Notes under the pieces: generated by a model
Databases searched by the model: none
What the model was told of the DNA's origin: nothing
Seen by the model: the letters and a program-made list of their open reading frames with translations, nothing else
Translations under genes and position numbers: made by a program
Shown here: one piece after another, positions 9,393 through 17,940 of the stretch
How the letters are laid out: the number at the start of each line of letters is the position of its first letter
Position numbering within the stretch: position 1 is the stretch's first letter
From: Bacteroidota bacterium
GTDB taxonomy: Bacteria; Bacteroidota; Bacteroidia; Bacteroidales; VadinHA17
NCBI GenBank assembly: GCA_018262715.1
Contig: JADFDS010000043.1
Coordinates: forward strand, 62,001-126,000
Direction: 5' to 3'
Length of the DNA stretch: 64,000 bases

Positions 9393-9803
9393 TTATCCGT
9401 AGTATTCAACATAATTATTTTCTGTCTCTTCCACCCTCACGCAATGCAGCGTAGCCCCCTCCTCTGCCAGCGGAAACTCAAGCTCATCCCATATCGCCAT
9501 GGCAAGGTTCTCGGTGGTGGCTACCTTACCTGCCATGAAGTCTGTCTCCAGGTTCATATTCTTATGGTCGAGCTTTTCGATGACCCTGTCCGTCATTATC
9601 TCCTTCAGCCTGGTGGCATTCATGAAATAACCTGTTTCATTATCGGGTTCGCCCTTCACAGTTACCTTCAGGACGTAGTTATGCCCGTGCCACAGGGGAT
9701 TGGAACACTTGCCGTAGATAATCATGTTCTCCTCGTCGGTGAGGTCAGGGCGGAACATTCTGTGTGCGGCGCTGAACCGCTCTCTTCTCGTCAGGTAGAT
9801 CAT
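9393..9803 (-). CDS. queD: 6-carboxytetrahydropterin synthase / 6-pyruvoyl-tetrahydropterin synthase family
   Basis: 136 residues. Zn ligands are visible as FSAAHRM and HGHNY. The catalytic Cys lies in [12 protein letters not shown], and the C-terminal Glu of [13 protein letters not shown] is the pterin-binding acid. The product could be 6-carboxy-tetrahydropterin (QueD, queuosine route) or 6-pyruvoyl-tetrahydropterin (PTPS). The residue spacing C-x5-HGH resembles animal-type PTPS as much as classical QueD, so the symbol is provisional. It heads the queD-folE-fabD run; the 73-base gap to divergent mqnB must hold both promoters. Confidence 0.85.
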   Translation of the reverse strand: MIYLTRRERFSAAHRMFRPDLTDEENMIIYGKCSNPLWHGHNYVLKVTVKGEPDNETGYFMNATRLKEIMTDRVIEKLDHKNMNLETDFMAGKVATTENLAMAIWDELEFPLAEEGATLHCVRVEETENNYVEYYG

Positions 9804-9847
9804 ATCCGCTAAATTAATTGGTTGACCGGATCAGGGACTATTTTGTT

Positions 9848-9864
9848 CAAAAATAATATATTTA
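9848..9864. promoter_or_regulatory. Divergent promoter elements for queD operon and mqnBD
   Basis: The 73-base gap between divergent genes holds one -7-like box on each strand. On the minus strand 9848-9855 reads TATTTTTG, and on the plus strand 9857-9864 reads TATATTTA. Both fit TAnnTTTG/A and sit at plausible distances from the starts. No convincing -33 TTTG at the right spacing was found for either, so both are tentative. Confidence 0.4.
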
Positions 9865-9876
9865 TCACTCCAACTA

Positions 9877-10554
9877 ATGCTGCCTATGAACAATGCATCA
9901 AGGGATATATTTATAGCTGTGGCGCACCCCTCCGAGGAGGAGGCGGTGAGGATCGCAGCATCGAACGCCGGCTTGAGCTGTGAGATAATTGTTACCGGGG
10001 TGGGAGGGGCGGCTATGTCATGGGCGCTGCAGAAGAGGTTTGCCTCCGGCGATGCCCCATCACTGGTGATCGGAGCCGGTATTGCAGGCAGCTACGTAGA
10101 GTCAATCCGGCCGGGAACTGTTGTCACCACCTCTTCTGACTGCTTTGCCGACATGGGTGTGGATGATAACGGCAGGTTCGTTCCCCTGTTTGGTGCAGGC
10201 CTTGCCGATCCTGACAAACCACCCTTCAGCGGCGGACGGATACCCTGCAGCGGCAGGTGGTTTGATCTGGCCGTCGGGCTGATGCCTGCCGTCAGGGGCG
10301 CAACTGTCAACATGGCCTCGGGCTCACAGTCAGTCATAGATCGGATCCGCAGGGCATGGGACCCGGAGATAGAGACAATGGAGGGCGCCTGGCTGGCTTA
10401 TACCTGTGCAATGTCAGGGATACCATGGATATCTGTAAGGGCAATATCAAACATGGTGGAGCCCCGGAACATGAAGAACTGGAAGATTACAATGGCCCTT
10501 GGCAGGCTGCAGGAAAAAATGACCCTGCTCCTTGAGCTAATTGCAAAATTATGA
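9877..10554 (+). CDS. mqnB: Futalosine hydrolase
   Basis: Cleaves futalosine to dehypoxanthine futalosine (or 6-amino-6-deoxyfutalosine to the corresponding product) in the alternative menaquinone pathway. 225 residues of the purine nucleoside phosphorylase fold: VAHPSEEEAVRIA at the N-terminus, TGVGGAAMSWAL, VIGAGIAGSY, and a C-terminal MEGAWLAYTC with the active-site acid region, then RAISNMVEPRNMKNW. An ATG 9 bases inside (second Met) is an alternative start. It overlaps mqnD by 4 bases (ATGA), so the two are translated together. Confidence 0.9.
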   Translation: MLPMNNASRDIFIAVAHPSEEEAVRIAASNAGLSCEIIVTGVGGAAMSWALQKRFASGDAPSLVIGAGIAGSYVESIRPGTVVTTSSDCFADMGVDDNGRFVPLFGAGLADPDKPPFSGGRIPCSGRWFDLAVGLMPAVRGATVNMASGSQSVIDRIRRAWDPEIETMEGAWLAYTCAMSGIPWISVRAISNMVEPRNMKNWKITMALGRLQEKMTLLLELIAKL

Positions 10555-11381
10555 AACTGACACTTGGTTTTTCCCCGTGCCCCAATGACACCTTCATCTT
10601 CGAGGCAATGGTGCATGGGAGAGTAGATACGGAGGGACTGGAATTCGACTGGTTTCTGGCTGATGTTGAGGAACTTAATCGGAGGGCTGTGGAGGGCAGT
10701 GTTGACATCACCAAAATGAGCTTCCACGCATACGCCCGCACGGCGCAAAAATACCTGATACTCGATTCCGGCAGCGCCCTGGGACGCAGCAACGGCCCGC
10801 TGGTGGTGAGCCGCAGGCCTGTCATGCCTGACGAGCTTGACGATGCCCTCATTGCCATTCCCGGAAAATACACCACCGCTAACCTCCTCTTCAGCATCTT
10901 CTGGCCCGGGGCCACGCGCAAACGCGAATACCTCTTTTCGGATATCCCCGGGGCGGTGCTCTCCGGAGAAGCCGATGCAGGGCTGATCATTCACGAGACA
11001 CGCTTCACCTTCAGGTCCATGGGCCTGACAATGGTAGCTGACACCGGCGCCATGTGGGAGAAAATGACCGGGCTGCCGGTCCCGCTGGGCGGAATAGTGA
11101 TCAGTCGCAACATTGATCCTTTTGTTGCATCAAAAGTGGAGAGGGCCATACGGCGAAGCATCGAATATGCCCGGTCCAGCCCGCGGGAATCGGTTGACTT
11201 TATCAGGCAGCACGCCCGCGAGACTGACGCTGAGGTGACCCGCGAACACATAAAGTTATATGTCAACGATTTCAGCCTGTCACTGGGAGAGGAGGGACGC
11301 CGGGCCATTGAAAAGCTGTTCTCCGTGGCCCTGGAAAAAGGCGTTGCAAACCCGCTCCCGGCAAGCATATTTCTGAAATGA
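10551..11381 (+). CDS. mqnD: 1,4-dihydroxy-6-naphthoate synthase
   Basis: Converts cyclic dehypoxanthine futalosine to 1,4-dihydroxy-6-naphthoate in the futalosine route to menaquinone. 276 residues with the periplasmic-binding-protein-like fold typical of MqnA/MqnD. The N-terminus LGFSPCPNDTFIFEAMVHG is a strong MqnD signature; MSFHAYA and GLIIHETRFTF are further conserved blocks. MqnA and MqnC are not in this window. Having this route means that the MenC-like enzyme at 54742 is unlikely to act in menaquinone synthesis. Confidence 0.93.
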   Translation: MKLTLGFSPCPNDTFIFEAMVHGRVDTEGLEFDWFLADVEELNRRAVEGSVDITKMSFHAYARTAQKYLILDSGSALGRSNGPLVVSRRPVMPDELDDALIAIPGKYTTANLLFSIFWPGATRKREYLFSDIPGAVLSGEADAGLIIHETRFTFRSMGLTMVADTGAMWEKMTGLPVPLGGIVISRNIDPFVASKVERAIRRSIEYARSSPRESVDFIRQHARETDAEVTREHIKLYVNDFSLSLGEEGRRAIEKLFSVALEKGVANPLPASIFLK

Positions 11382-11442
11382 CAGGTTAAAAATCAACCTA
11401 TTTTAGTATATTTACAGGTAATTCTAAAAATCTGTCCGGATT

Positions 11443-12036
11443 ATGAAATTTGAACTACCCCCGTTGAAGTATGAAGCAGGTGACCTCGCACCGCAGTTGA
11501 GTGCAGAGACGCTTGAGTATCATCATGGCAAGCATCATCTGGCCTATGTCAATAACCTGAATAACCTTCTCCCCGGTTCCCCCTTCGAGGAGGCTACACT
11601 TGAGACTATGATCCGAAAGGCTGAAGGCGGTATTTTCAATAACGCCGCACAGGTATGGAATCATACTTTTTATTTTGCATCACTGTCGCCCACAGGCAAA
11701 CGAACACCATCGGGAACCGTGGCGAAAGCCATCGATGCCGAATATGGCTCTTTCGAAGGTTTCAGGGAGGCATTCACCAAAGCCGCCACAACGCTCTTCG
11801 GTTCAGGGTGGGCATGGCTGTGCATGAAGCCTGACGGCCGCCTGTTGATAACTCAGGAATCAAATGCCGGAAACCCGATCAGATCAGGACTAATGCCGCT
11901 TATGACGTGCGATGTGTGGGAACATGCCTATTATATTGACTACAGAAACAGACGTCCTGACTACATCAAGGCATTCTGGGAGCTGCTCGACTGGAAGGTG
12001 ATAGGAGAGCGGTACGACGAAGCACTGAAGAAATAG
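11443..12036 (+). CDS. sodB: Superoxide dismutase, Fe type or cambialistic
   Basis: Detoxifies superoxide in the cytoplasm. 197 residues. Metal ligands are the first His in YHHGKHHLAY, the His in NAAQVWNHTFY, and Asp/His in DVWEHAYYIDY. A Gln three residues before the second ligand (NAAQVWNH) and SNAGNPI instead of the Mn-type Gln region favour Fe-type chemistry; Bacteroides relatives are often cambialistic. A -7-like box TATATTTA lies at 11407-11414. Two hairpins follow the gene. Confidence 0.93.
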   Translation: MKFELPPLKYEAGDLAPQLSAETLEYHHGKHHLAYVNNLNNLLPGSPFEEATLETMIRKAEGGIFNNAAQVWNHTFYFASLSPTGKRTPSGTVAKAIDAEYGSFEGFREAFTKAATTLFGSGWAWLCMKPDGRLLITQESNAGNPIRSGLMPLMTCDVWEHAYYIDYRNRRPDYIKAFWELLDWKVIGERYDEALKK

Positions 12037-12044
12037 ACACCCGT

Positions 12045-12076
12045 CAGGCTGCCGCCATTCATTATCCGGCAGCCTG
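12045..12076 (+). terminator. Terminator hairpin after sodB, first
   Basis: Perfect 10-bp stem (12045-12054 with 12067-12076) and a 12-base loop, starting 8 bases after the sodB stop. There is no strong U-tract after it. Confidence 0.6.
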
Positions 12077-12093
12077 TTGAAAGTGATATCTGG

Positions 12094-12121
12094 CAGCCCC
12101 GGCACGGGGCTGCTTCGTTTT
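12094..12121 (+). terminator. Terminator hairpin after sodB, second
   Basis: Perfect 8-bp stem CAGCCCCG/CGGGGCTG (12094-12101, 12105-12112), a 3-base loop, then CTTCGTTTTG. This is the stronger terminator of the pair, and it sits just before the nitroreductase promoter. Confidence 0.75.
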
Positions 12122-12153
12122 GAAATCAGCGCTTTCTTTTTTCCCTATCTTTA
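12119..12153 (+). promoter_or_regulatory. Promoter of the nitroreductase gene
   Basis: The -7 box TATCTTTA at 12146-12153 fits the Bacteroidota consensus and lies 15 bases before the ATG. An upstream TTTG at 12119-12122 is 23 bases away, slightly longer than the usual 19-21. Confidence 0.5.
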
Positions 12154-12168
12154 CGCAAAATTCCGACT

Positions 12169-12741
12169 ATGAACTTCCATGACCTGATTGAAAAGACACG
12201 CACCTACAGACGGTTTGACGGTAAACATGAGATCACTGCCGATACCCTGGCTTCTCTTGTAGACCTGGCCCGCCTGTCGGCATCCGGCGCCAATCGTCAG
12301 CCACTTAAGTATATTCTTGTCACTGATCCTGTGCAACGCGAAACCCTTTACCCATGTCTCGCATGGGCCGGATATCTGACCACCTGGGAAGGGCCCGGCA
12401 ACGGAGAAAGGCCAACAGCATACATTGTGATTCTGGGTGACAAGGAGATATCAGAATCCTTTGGCGTTGACCATGGCATTGCCGCACAGAGCATTATGCT
12501 CGGAGCCACCGAAGCAGGCCTGGGAGGTTGCATCATTGCATCCGTAAAGAAGGAGAGACTGAGAGCTGCCTTCGACATCCCGAAGCAGTATGAGGTTCTG
12601 CTTGTACTGGCCCTCGGCAAACCGGTAGAAGAGGTGGTCATAGAGACCATACGCAATAACGATGTCAAATACTGGAGAGATGATAACAGCGTTCACCATG
12701 TTCCGAAGAGGACGCTTGACGAGATCATTCTGCGCAGGTAA
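12169..12741 (+). CDS. Nitroreductase-family flavoprotein
   Basis: 190-residue FMN-dependent oxidoreductase of the nitroreductase fold, cytoplasmic. The N-terminal TRTYRRFDGKHEI matches the FMN-phosphate Arg-rich start (usually RRSxRxF). SGANRQPLKYILV is the conserved substrate/FMN loop. Near the C-terminus, LGGCIIASVKKERLRAAF and VLLVLALGKPVEE are the standard GxxxCWxG-like and dimer-core segments. The physiological substrate cannot be read from sequence. The next gene overlaps its 3-prime end in another frame. Confidence 0.85.
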   Translation: MNFHDLIEKTRTYRRFDGKHEITADTLASLVDLARLSASGANRQPLKYILVTDPVQRETLYPCLAWAGYLTTWEGPGNGERPTAYIVILGDKEISESFGVDHGIAAQSIMLGATEAGLGGCIIASVKKERLRAAFDIPKQYEVLLVLALGKPVEEVVIETIRNNDVKYWRDDNSVHHVPKRTLDEIILRR

Positions 12742-13450
12742 ATCCGAACGGTCACTCCTGCTGCTCCTCGTTCTCCTCACCCTGGTTCTGCAGAGCGTAT
12801 CCGCCCAGCAGCACGGATCAATACTCTTCCATGGCGTCATCTTTGACGCCTCCACACGCCAGCCCCTGCCTGACGCACACTGGATCATCCGAAGCCGTTC
12901 CGCCGGCGCCACCGACAGCAGGGGCATGTTCTCATTCTATGCACATTATAATGATACCATAACTTTTACCTGTATCGGCTACAGGCACTACACATTGGTG
13001 GTGACTGACACCCTGCGGGCAAGAGAATATACTGCCGGGATTTACCTTCCGGGTGACACCACCATGATCCCCGCTGTGGTCGTCATCCCACGGTTAGGCA
13101 ACATCCGGGCTGAGATTATGGCTGAACGAGCATCCCCGAACCAGGATGTGATCAATGCCACCAACAATCTCAGAATGGCCGTCTACCAGGGCCTGGCCAA
13201 TCCCCCTGAACTGGGAGACCCTGCAACAAATTACGAGGTGCTCAGGCAGAAACAAAGGATGGATGCCTATAACAAGGGTCAGATCGCTTCTGACCGGATG
13301 ATCGGGCTTAGCCCGCTAACACTGATACCTTTAATATATCTGGCTGCCAAAGGCCTGCCGGAAGATCCCGAACCTCCTGCTCCGCACATCTCCGCCAGGG
13401 AGATGGATTACCTGAAGCAGGTGCATGACTCGCTGCTTATCAGGCAATAA
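12698..13450 (+). CDS. Exported protein with a carboxypeptidase-regulatory-like domain
   Basis: About 250 residues. From the ATG at 12698 the N-terminus has basic residues and then a strong hydrophobic stretch (SLLLLLVLLTLVLQSVSAQ) with an AQ-type cleavage site, so the product is exported. The mature part starts with a CarboxypepD_reg-like beta-sandwich (GVIFDASTRQPLPDAHWII, DSRGMFSFYA, FTCIGYRHYTL) of the kind common in Bacteroidota outer-envelope proteins. The C-terminal 120 residues are not recognised. The gene overlaps the nitroreductase end by 44 bases; in-frame ATGs at 12662 and 12680 would lengthen the overlap. Role unknown. Confidence 0.65.
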   Translation: MFRRGRLTRSFCAGKSERSLLLLLVLLTLVLQSVSAQQHGSILFHGVIFDASTRQPLPDAHWIIRSRSAGATDSRGMFSFYAHYNDTITFTCIGYRHYTLVVTDTLRAREYTAGIYLPGDTTMIPAVVVIPRLGNIRAEIMAERASPNQDVINATNNLRMAVYQGLANPPELGDPATNYEVLRQKQRMDAYNKGQIASDRMIGLSPLTLIPLIYLAAKGLPEDPEPPAPHISAREMDYLKQVHDSLLIRQ

Positions 13451-13479
13451 CCATCAGGCAGTAAGCAATAGTTTGACAA

Positions 13480-14391
13480 TCAACCTTTTACAAAAATCGC
13501 CTTGATAATGTGGCTTGCTATCTTCGGATTTTCCTTCAGCCTCCTGGTTGAATATCCGAACCATTTTTCCCCGAACGGGACGTAGACCCTCATGAGGTGA
13601 CCGCCGTCAACGATGCTCTGGCGCAGCTTCGGGGTGACCCCGTAAAGCATCTGGAACTCGTACATATTTTTGGGAACATTGTATTTCCTTATCAGCTCAT
13701 ATGCTCCCTCAATCAGCGGCTTGTCGTGAGTGGCAATGCCGACATATATCTTATTCCGGAACATGAATTCGAGATCCTCAAGATAGTGTTTGTTGATCTC
13801 CTCGTACTTCTTGTAGGCTATCTCAGCCGGCTCGATGTAGATGCCCTTGCAGAGACGGTAGTTGGTGGGTATCTCCGGTGTGTTCATGTCAAGCATCTTC
13901 TCCAGGTCACTGCAGGTCCGCTTCAGGTATGCCTGCACCACCAGTCCCACATTGCGCGGGAACTCTGCATGAAGACGCCTGTAAAGCTCAATCTCCAGGT
14001 CAGTGCAGGGAGAGTCTTCCATGTCAATCCTGCAGAAGTTGTTGTATGATGCTGCCTTTGCCACTATCTCGCGCATCAGCCGGTAGCATGCCTCCTTGTC
14101 AAGAAGCAGCCCGAAGCTTGTCGGCTTGAGCGAGTAATTGCCGTTTATCCCGTTTTTCTGGGTCTCCTCTATCAGGTCAAGATACTCCTGCTTGTTGGCT
14201 TCGGCCTCATCAAGCGACTTGATGAATTCTCCCAGTACGTCGAGGGTCACCCTGACACCCTGCGCGTTCAACTCACGTGAGACCCGCATGGCATCAGCCA
14301 TGGTCACTCCTGAGATATAGGCGCGTGAAAAGATCCAGATGAATTTCTTCGGGAACCAGGGCAGGATAGAGGCAATAAACTTGTTGAACAT
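13480..14391 (-). CDS. Proline dehydrogenase
   Basis: 303-residue stand-alone PRODH of the FAD-binding TIM-barrel family. It oxidises L-proline to pyrroline-5-carboxylate, passing electrons to quinone. FCRIDMEDSP, QAYLKRTCSDLE, YRLCKGIYIEP, IATHDKP, FQMLYGVTP and RVYVPFGEKWFGYSTRRLKE are the conserved blocks; the last one carries the substrate-binding Arg pair. No pyrroline-5-carboxylate dehydrogenase is in the window. It sits downstream of the multi-cofactor flavoprotein on the same strand but has its own -7 box at 14421-14428. Confidence 0.92.
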   Translation of the reverse strand: MFNKFIASILPWFPKKFIWIFSRAYISGVTMADAMRVSRELNAQGVRVTLDVLGEFIKSLDEAEANKQEYLDLIEETQKNGINGNYSLKPTSFGLLLDKEACYRLMREIVAKAASYNNFCRIDMEDSPCTDLEIELYRRLHAEFPRNVGLVVQAYLKRTCSDLEKMLDMNTPEIPTNYRLCKGIYIEPAEIAYKKYEEINKHYLEDLEFMFRNKIYVGIATHDKPLIEGAYELIRKYNVPKNMYEFQMLYGVTPKLRQSIVDGGHLMRVYVPFGEKWFGYSTRRLKENPKIASHIIKAIFVKG

Positions 14392-14420
14392 CTTTAAGTG
14401 CTTTTATTTTTTTTGGCGCT

Positions 14421-14428
14421 CAAAGATA
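14421..14428 (-). promoter_or_regulatory. Promoter -7 box of the proline dehydrogenase gene
   Basis: On the minus strand it reads TATCTTTG, an exact match to TAnnTTTG, 30 bases upstream of the ATG. The expected -33 position has TTATC rather than TTTG. The box overlaps no gene and suggests PRODH can be transcribed apart from the flavoprotein upstream. Confidence 0.55.
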
Positions 14429-14535
14429 TGAAAAAGGTTAATACCTGATAACCTGTCTGATTACTCCGGATCGCGGCTGGAGAAAAGGAATCCCCGGAGA
14501 CTATTTCCGCCGCTCGCCGGCGCTTATGGTGCCTT

Positions 14536-17500
14536 TTACTTGAAAGCCTTTTCCGGCAGCCCGTCGCCCTTGAGTGACAGCCTGCTGAAGTATGCAGGCA
14601 CCTCACGCCCCGTCAGCTTATCTACATACAGTTTCGCCAGGTACTGTCCCAGCATGAATCCCTGCCCGCGCAGCCCGAGGAAGAGACCGTGTTCAGGATC
14701 GATGTACATGCGCGGCTCAGTGTAGTAACCGCTCCAGAGCGACTGGAATCCTGCTGTTGAGAGCTCGGGAAGCCATGAGGTGAATACCTCTGACACGATC
14801 TCCATGAACTCTTTGCTGTTTATCTTCAGGTTTCTTCCCGCTTCGGCAGGATCGGCTGCAGGCGATGCACATCCAATAATCTGTCCGGTTTCACCCAGCT
14901 GTTGTCCGTATACTGCTATGAATCCTTTGTAGTTACGACGGTCTATGAGCATCGGAAGCGGGGTATTGCCCGGTCCCATCATCGGCAGTCGCCTGGTGAT
15001 GAAAGCCTGGTGCCGGACGCCGTAGGTACCGGTATATAGCCCCAGGCTGCGGGCAAACTCCTCACCATGAGCGCCCATGGCATTGATGAAGACGGGAGTC
15101 TCATACTCCACGTATTCGCCGCGGTGGTTCTGCACGGTTACGGTGTATTCGCGGCCGTTCCGGCTCACTGCCGTGACTGTGCTGTCCTCTTCTACAGCGC
15201 CTCCTGCCTTGATTCCCAGGTGTCTTATCAGGTCAATGACCCTGCCGGGCGTTGCCTGCCAGCAATCGTTGGTCAGCAGCGCCGCCCTGTAAGTCTTCTT
15301 CATCTCCGGGTTGATTCCCGGTGCAATCTTCGCCGCATAGTCGGCCGGCATCACCATTTCGCCGTCTGACCAGGCCAGAGAGGCCTCGAGCTGGCTCATC
15401 ATGGTCTCGTCATGTGCGAAGGTCACGTATTTGATTTCCCTGTAGTTTATCTCGCCGGTCTTCTGAAGCTCCCTGAACAGCTCATGGTTATGCCTTGCCA
15501 GGTCAGACAGTTCGGGTACGCTGAAGTTGGGTCTTCCCCCGGCAATGTTGCGCCATGATGATCCGCGGTCATGGTTGATGAGAACGGGTTTCATTCCGGC
15601 CTCGGCCAGGTAACGCATAAGGGCGCTGCCGGTTATTCCTCCGCCGGCAACCAGCGCTCCCACCTTCACCTTCCTGCTGTCACCCTGGGTGACAATTATC
15701 TCAGGTGTATCCTGTGGGAAGAGTTCCCCCATGGTGATCTGGTTTGAGAGAGGGGCCCTGGGAGTGGCATCACCTACAATCTCTATGCCCGCCGGTCTGA
15801 GAAGCATCGAGAGCCTCTTTATGCACCGTTTGCCGCGGCAGGGACCCATCCCGAGACGCGTTGTATGCTTGATCTCGTCAACAGATATGTATTTCCTGTC
15901 GCCGATGACCGCCATTATCTCTTCCAGCTTTACATCCTCACAGTGGCAAACATACTCCTTTGCTTCCATGCTGGCAGCAGGGGTGAAGGTCACAGGCACA
16001 GGATAGTTCTCCTTCGCGATAAAGCCCCTGGCGCTGACAATGTCCGTGCCTGCCGGTGTAATGGCTCTTACCCTTGCAACATTTGTCCTGTTGGGTTTCA
16101 TCATCACCTTCTCGATGACACCCTCGCCGACTTTCTTACCGTCATTGTCAACGAGCCAGACCTCACTGCCCTCCTCCACGAAATACTCCACGGGCAGGAA
16201 CAGCTGGTTCTTCGCGGTATTGTATCCGAAGATAGCCAGCCCGGGGCACTGGTAAACGCATGCCAGGCACCCCGTGCACTTGTCATAGTCTATTGCCGGC
16301 ACCGTGTCAGGCGACGCCTTGGTTATCGCCCCGTGGGGGCAGGCGAACTGGCACGGGTTACAGGCGAAACTGTATAGGCAGTCAATTATCACGAACGGCC
16401 TCGCTTTCATCCTTGCTTCGTCAGGCATCCACGGGTTCTCAATGATCCTTGTCGGGTGCTGCTGTGAATCAATGTATTCCTTTGATAATGAGAGATATTC
16501 GTTGTAGTTACTGCGCACGCCCATCTCCTGGATGATCTCCATGGCGGCCTGCTTACCGCGAAGCACTGCCGTGGTACCCTCACCGATCCGCATGGCGTCG
16601 CCTGCGGCGAACACCTTCGTGCCGAACACCTCGCGACCCTTGATCAGGAGCTGGTTGTCGGGGATAAGGCCTGTACATATGTTGATGGCATCAATGCCTT
16701 CGATGATCTTCTCCGTTCCCGGGACGGGGGTGAAGTTGCGGCTTTCGGCTATCACTGCCCCGCATATGCCGTCATTGGTGCTGTTGGGAATAGCCCTGAC
16801 CAGGGTGTGCGACAGGATGACCGGAATACCCAGCCTCCTCACCCTGTTGGCCTGCACCGGGAAGCCCCCCTCGTATGGCATTGCCTCTATGATGGCTTTG
16901 ACCTTCGCACCGGCCTGCATCAGCTGGTAGGAGGTGAGGTACCCGATGTTGCCGGCACCCACGGTAAGTATGTTCCTGCCCAGCAGGGTGAACTCCTGGT
17001 TCATCATTTTCTGGATCACCGCGGCGGTATAGACCCCCGGCAGGTCATCGTTGCCGAAGGCCGGCATGAAGGGGACTGCGCCGGTGGCGACGATCATATA
17101 TTGTGCGTCAACGTAAAATATCTCCCCGGTACGCATGTTCTTCGCGGCTATCCTTTTCCCCTCAAGTATATCCCATATTGTCGAGTTGAGCATGATGCCC
17201 GCGTGTGATTCCCCCGCCAGGTTCTTTGCAATGTCAAATCCCCTCATCCCGCCAAATTGCTTCTCCTTCTCGAAGAAGAAGAACTGGTGTGTCTGCATCA
17301 GGAATTGGCCGCCGATATGATCGTTGCTGTCGATCACCAGGTTAGGCACGCCATGTTTGTTAAGCATTTCCCTGGCTGCCAGCCCTGCCGGGCCGGCTCC
17401 GGCAATTGCCACGGTGGTACGGTATACCCTGCGCGTTTCGCCGTTGGCCTTCACCGCTGTTGCTGAATGGTATCCTGCAGGTATCTCGGCCACTTCCCTT

Positions 17501-17760
17501 ACGCCGTCAACCGGGGTGATGCATATGCGCCTGACCACGCCGTCAACAAGCATCTCGCATGCTCCGCACTTGCCTATGCCACACTCCAGGCTCCTGTTGC
17601 GGTTGTCAAGGCTGTGCGTATGAACAGGATAACCCGACTGGTGCAATGCGGCAGCTATCGTAAAACCCTTCATCCCCTTCACAAAAGTTCCGTTATATTT
17701 AAAGGCGGTCTCCTCGTTGCGGGGAATCTCAAGTATCGGGTGCTGTAATATTCTTGTCAT
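14536..17760 (-). CDS. Single-chain multi-cofactor amine/amino-acid dehydrogenase (HcnABC / hydroxyproline-dehydrogenase-like)
   Basis: 1074 residues from MTRILQHP. Order of domains: [2Fe-2S] domain with Cys 60, 65, 68 and 80; FAD/NAD domain beginning GAGPAG at 121 with a second dinucleotide site VGAGNIG near 267; two [4Fe-4S] sites (Cys 461, 467, 470, 474 and 495, 498, 501, 505); a BFD-type [2Fe-2S] motif (Cys 605, 607, 641, 646); then a DAO-type FAD oxidoreductase starting GGGITG near 706. In most bacteria these pieces are separate subunits (HcnA/B/C-like cyanide synthase, opine oxidase, sarcosine and hydroxyproline dehydrogenases). Proximity to PRODH suggests an imino-acid or secondary-amine substrate. 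The substrate is inference. The TTG start at 17787 is excluded by the promoter position. Confidence 0.8.
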   Translation of the reverse strand: MTRILQHPILEIPRNEETAFKYNGTFVKGMKGFTIAAALHQSGYPVHTHSLDNRNRSLECGIGKCGACEMLVDGVVRRICITPVDGVREVAEIPAGYHSATAVKANGETRRVYRTTVAIAGAGPAGLAAREMLNKHGVPNLVIDSNDHIGGQFLMQTHQFFFFEKEKQFGGMRGFDIAKNLAGESHAGIMLNSTIWDILEGKRIAAKNMRTGEIFYVDAQYMIVATGAVPFMPAFGNDDLPGVYTAAVIQKMMNQEFTLLGRNILTVGAGNIGYLTSYQLMQAGAKVKAIIEAMPYEGGFPVQANRVRRLGIPVILSHTLVRAIPNSTNDGICGAVIAESRNFTPVPGTEKIIEGIDAINICTGLIPDNQLLIKGREVFGTKVFAAGDAMRIGEGTTAVLRGKQAAMEIIQEMGVRSNYNEYLSLSKEYIDSQQHPTRIIENPWMPDEARMKARPFVIIDCLYSFACNPCQFACPHGAITKASPDTVPAIDYDKCTGCLACVYQCPGLAIFGYNTAKNQLFLPVEYFVEEGSEVWLVDNDGKKVGEGVIEKVMMKPNRTNVARVRAITPAGTDIVSARGFIAKENYPVPVTFTPAASMEAKEYVCHCEDVKLEEIMAVIGDRKYISVDEIKHTTRLGMGPCRGKRCIKRLSMLLRPAGIEIVGDATPRAPLSNQITMGELFPQDTPEIIVTQGDSRKVKVGALVAGGGITGSALMRYLAEAGMKPVLINHDRGSSWRNIAGGRPNFSVPELSDLARHNHELFRELQKTGEINYREIKYVTFAHDETMMSQLEASLAWSDGEMVMPADYAAKIAPGINPEMKKTYRAALLTNDCWQATPGRVIDLIRHLGIKAGGAVEEDSTVTAVSRNGREYTVTVQNHRGEYVEYETPVFINAMGAHGEEFARSLGLYTGTYGVRHQAFITRRLPMMGPGNTPLPMLIDRRNYKGFIAVYGQQLGETGQIIGCASPAADPAEAGRNLKINSKEFMEIVSEVFTSWLPELSTAGFQSLWSGYYTEPRMYIDPEHGLFLGLRGQGFMLGQYLAKLYVDKLTGREVPAYFSRLSLKGDGLPEKAFK

Positions 17761-17791
17761 AGGATTTGCTTTCACATTAAAATTCAACTCC

Positions 17792-17823
17792 CAAAAATAG
17801 TTCTGACACTGCCCTTATTTCAA
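17792..17823 (-). promoter_or_regulatory. Promoter of the multi-cofactor flavoprotein gene
   Basis: Minus-strand -7 box TATTTTTG (17792-17799) and a TTG (17821-17823) separated by 21 bases. The predicted start of transcription falls near 17785, leaving a leader of about 25 bases before the ATG at 17760. Confidence 0.65.
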
Positions 17824-17940
17824 TGACGGATATCAGAAGCATTCCATGATTTAATACATTTTTTTTCCTTATTTTGAAAAAAAATATCACCGCTTGCAAC
17901 CATTTTTCAGTCTCCCTTGTCTTCTCAGAGTGCTCAGCTG

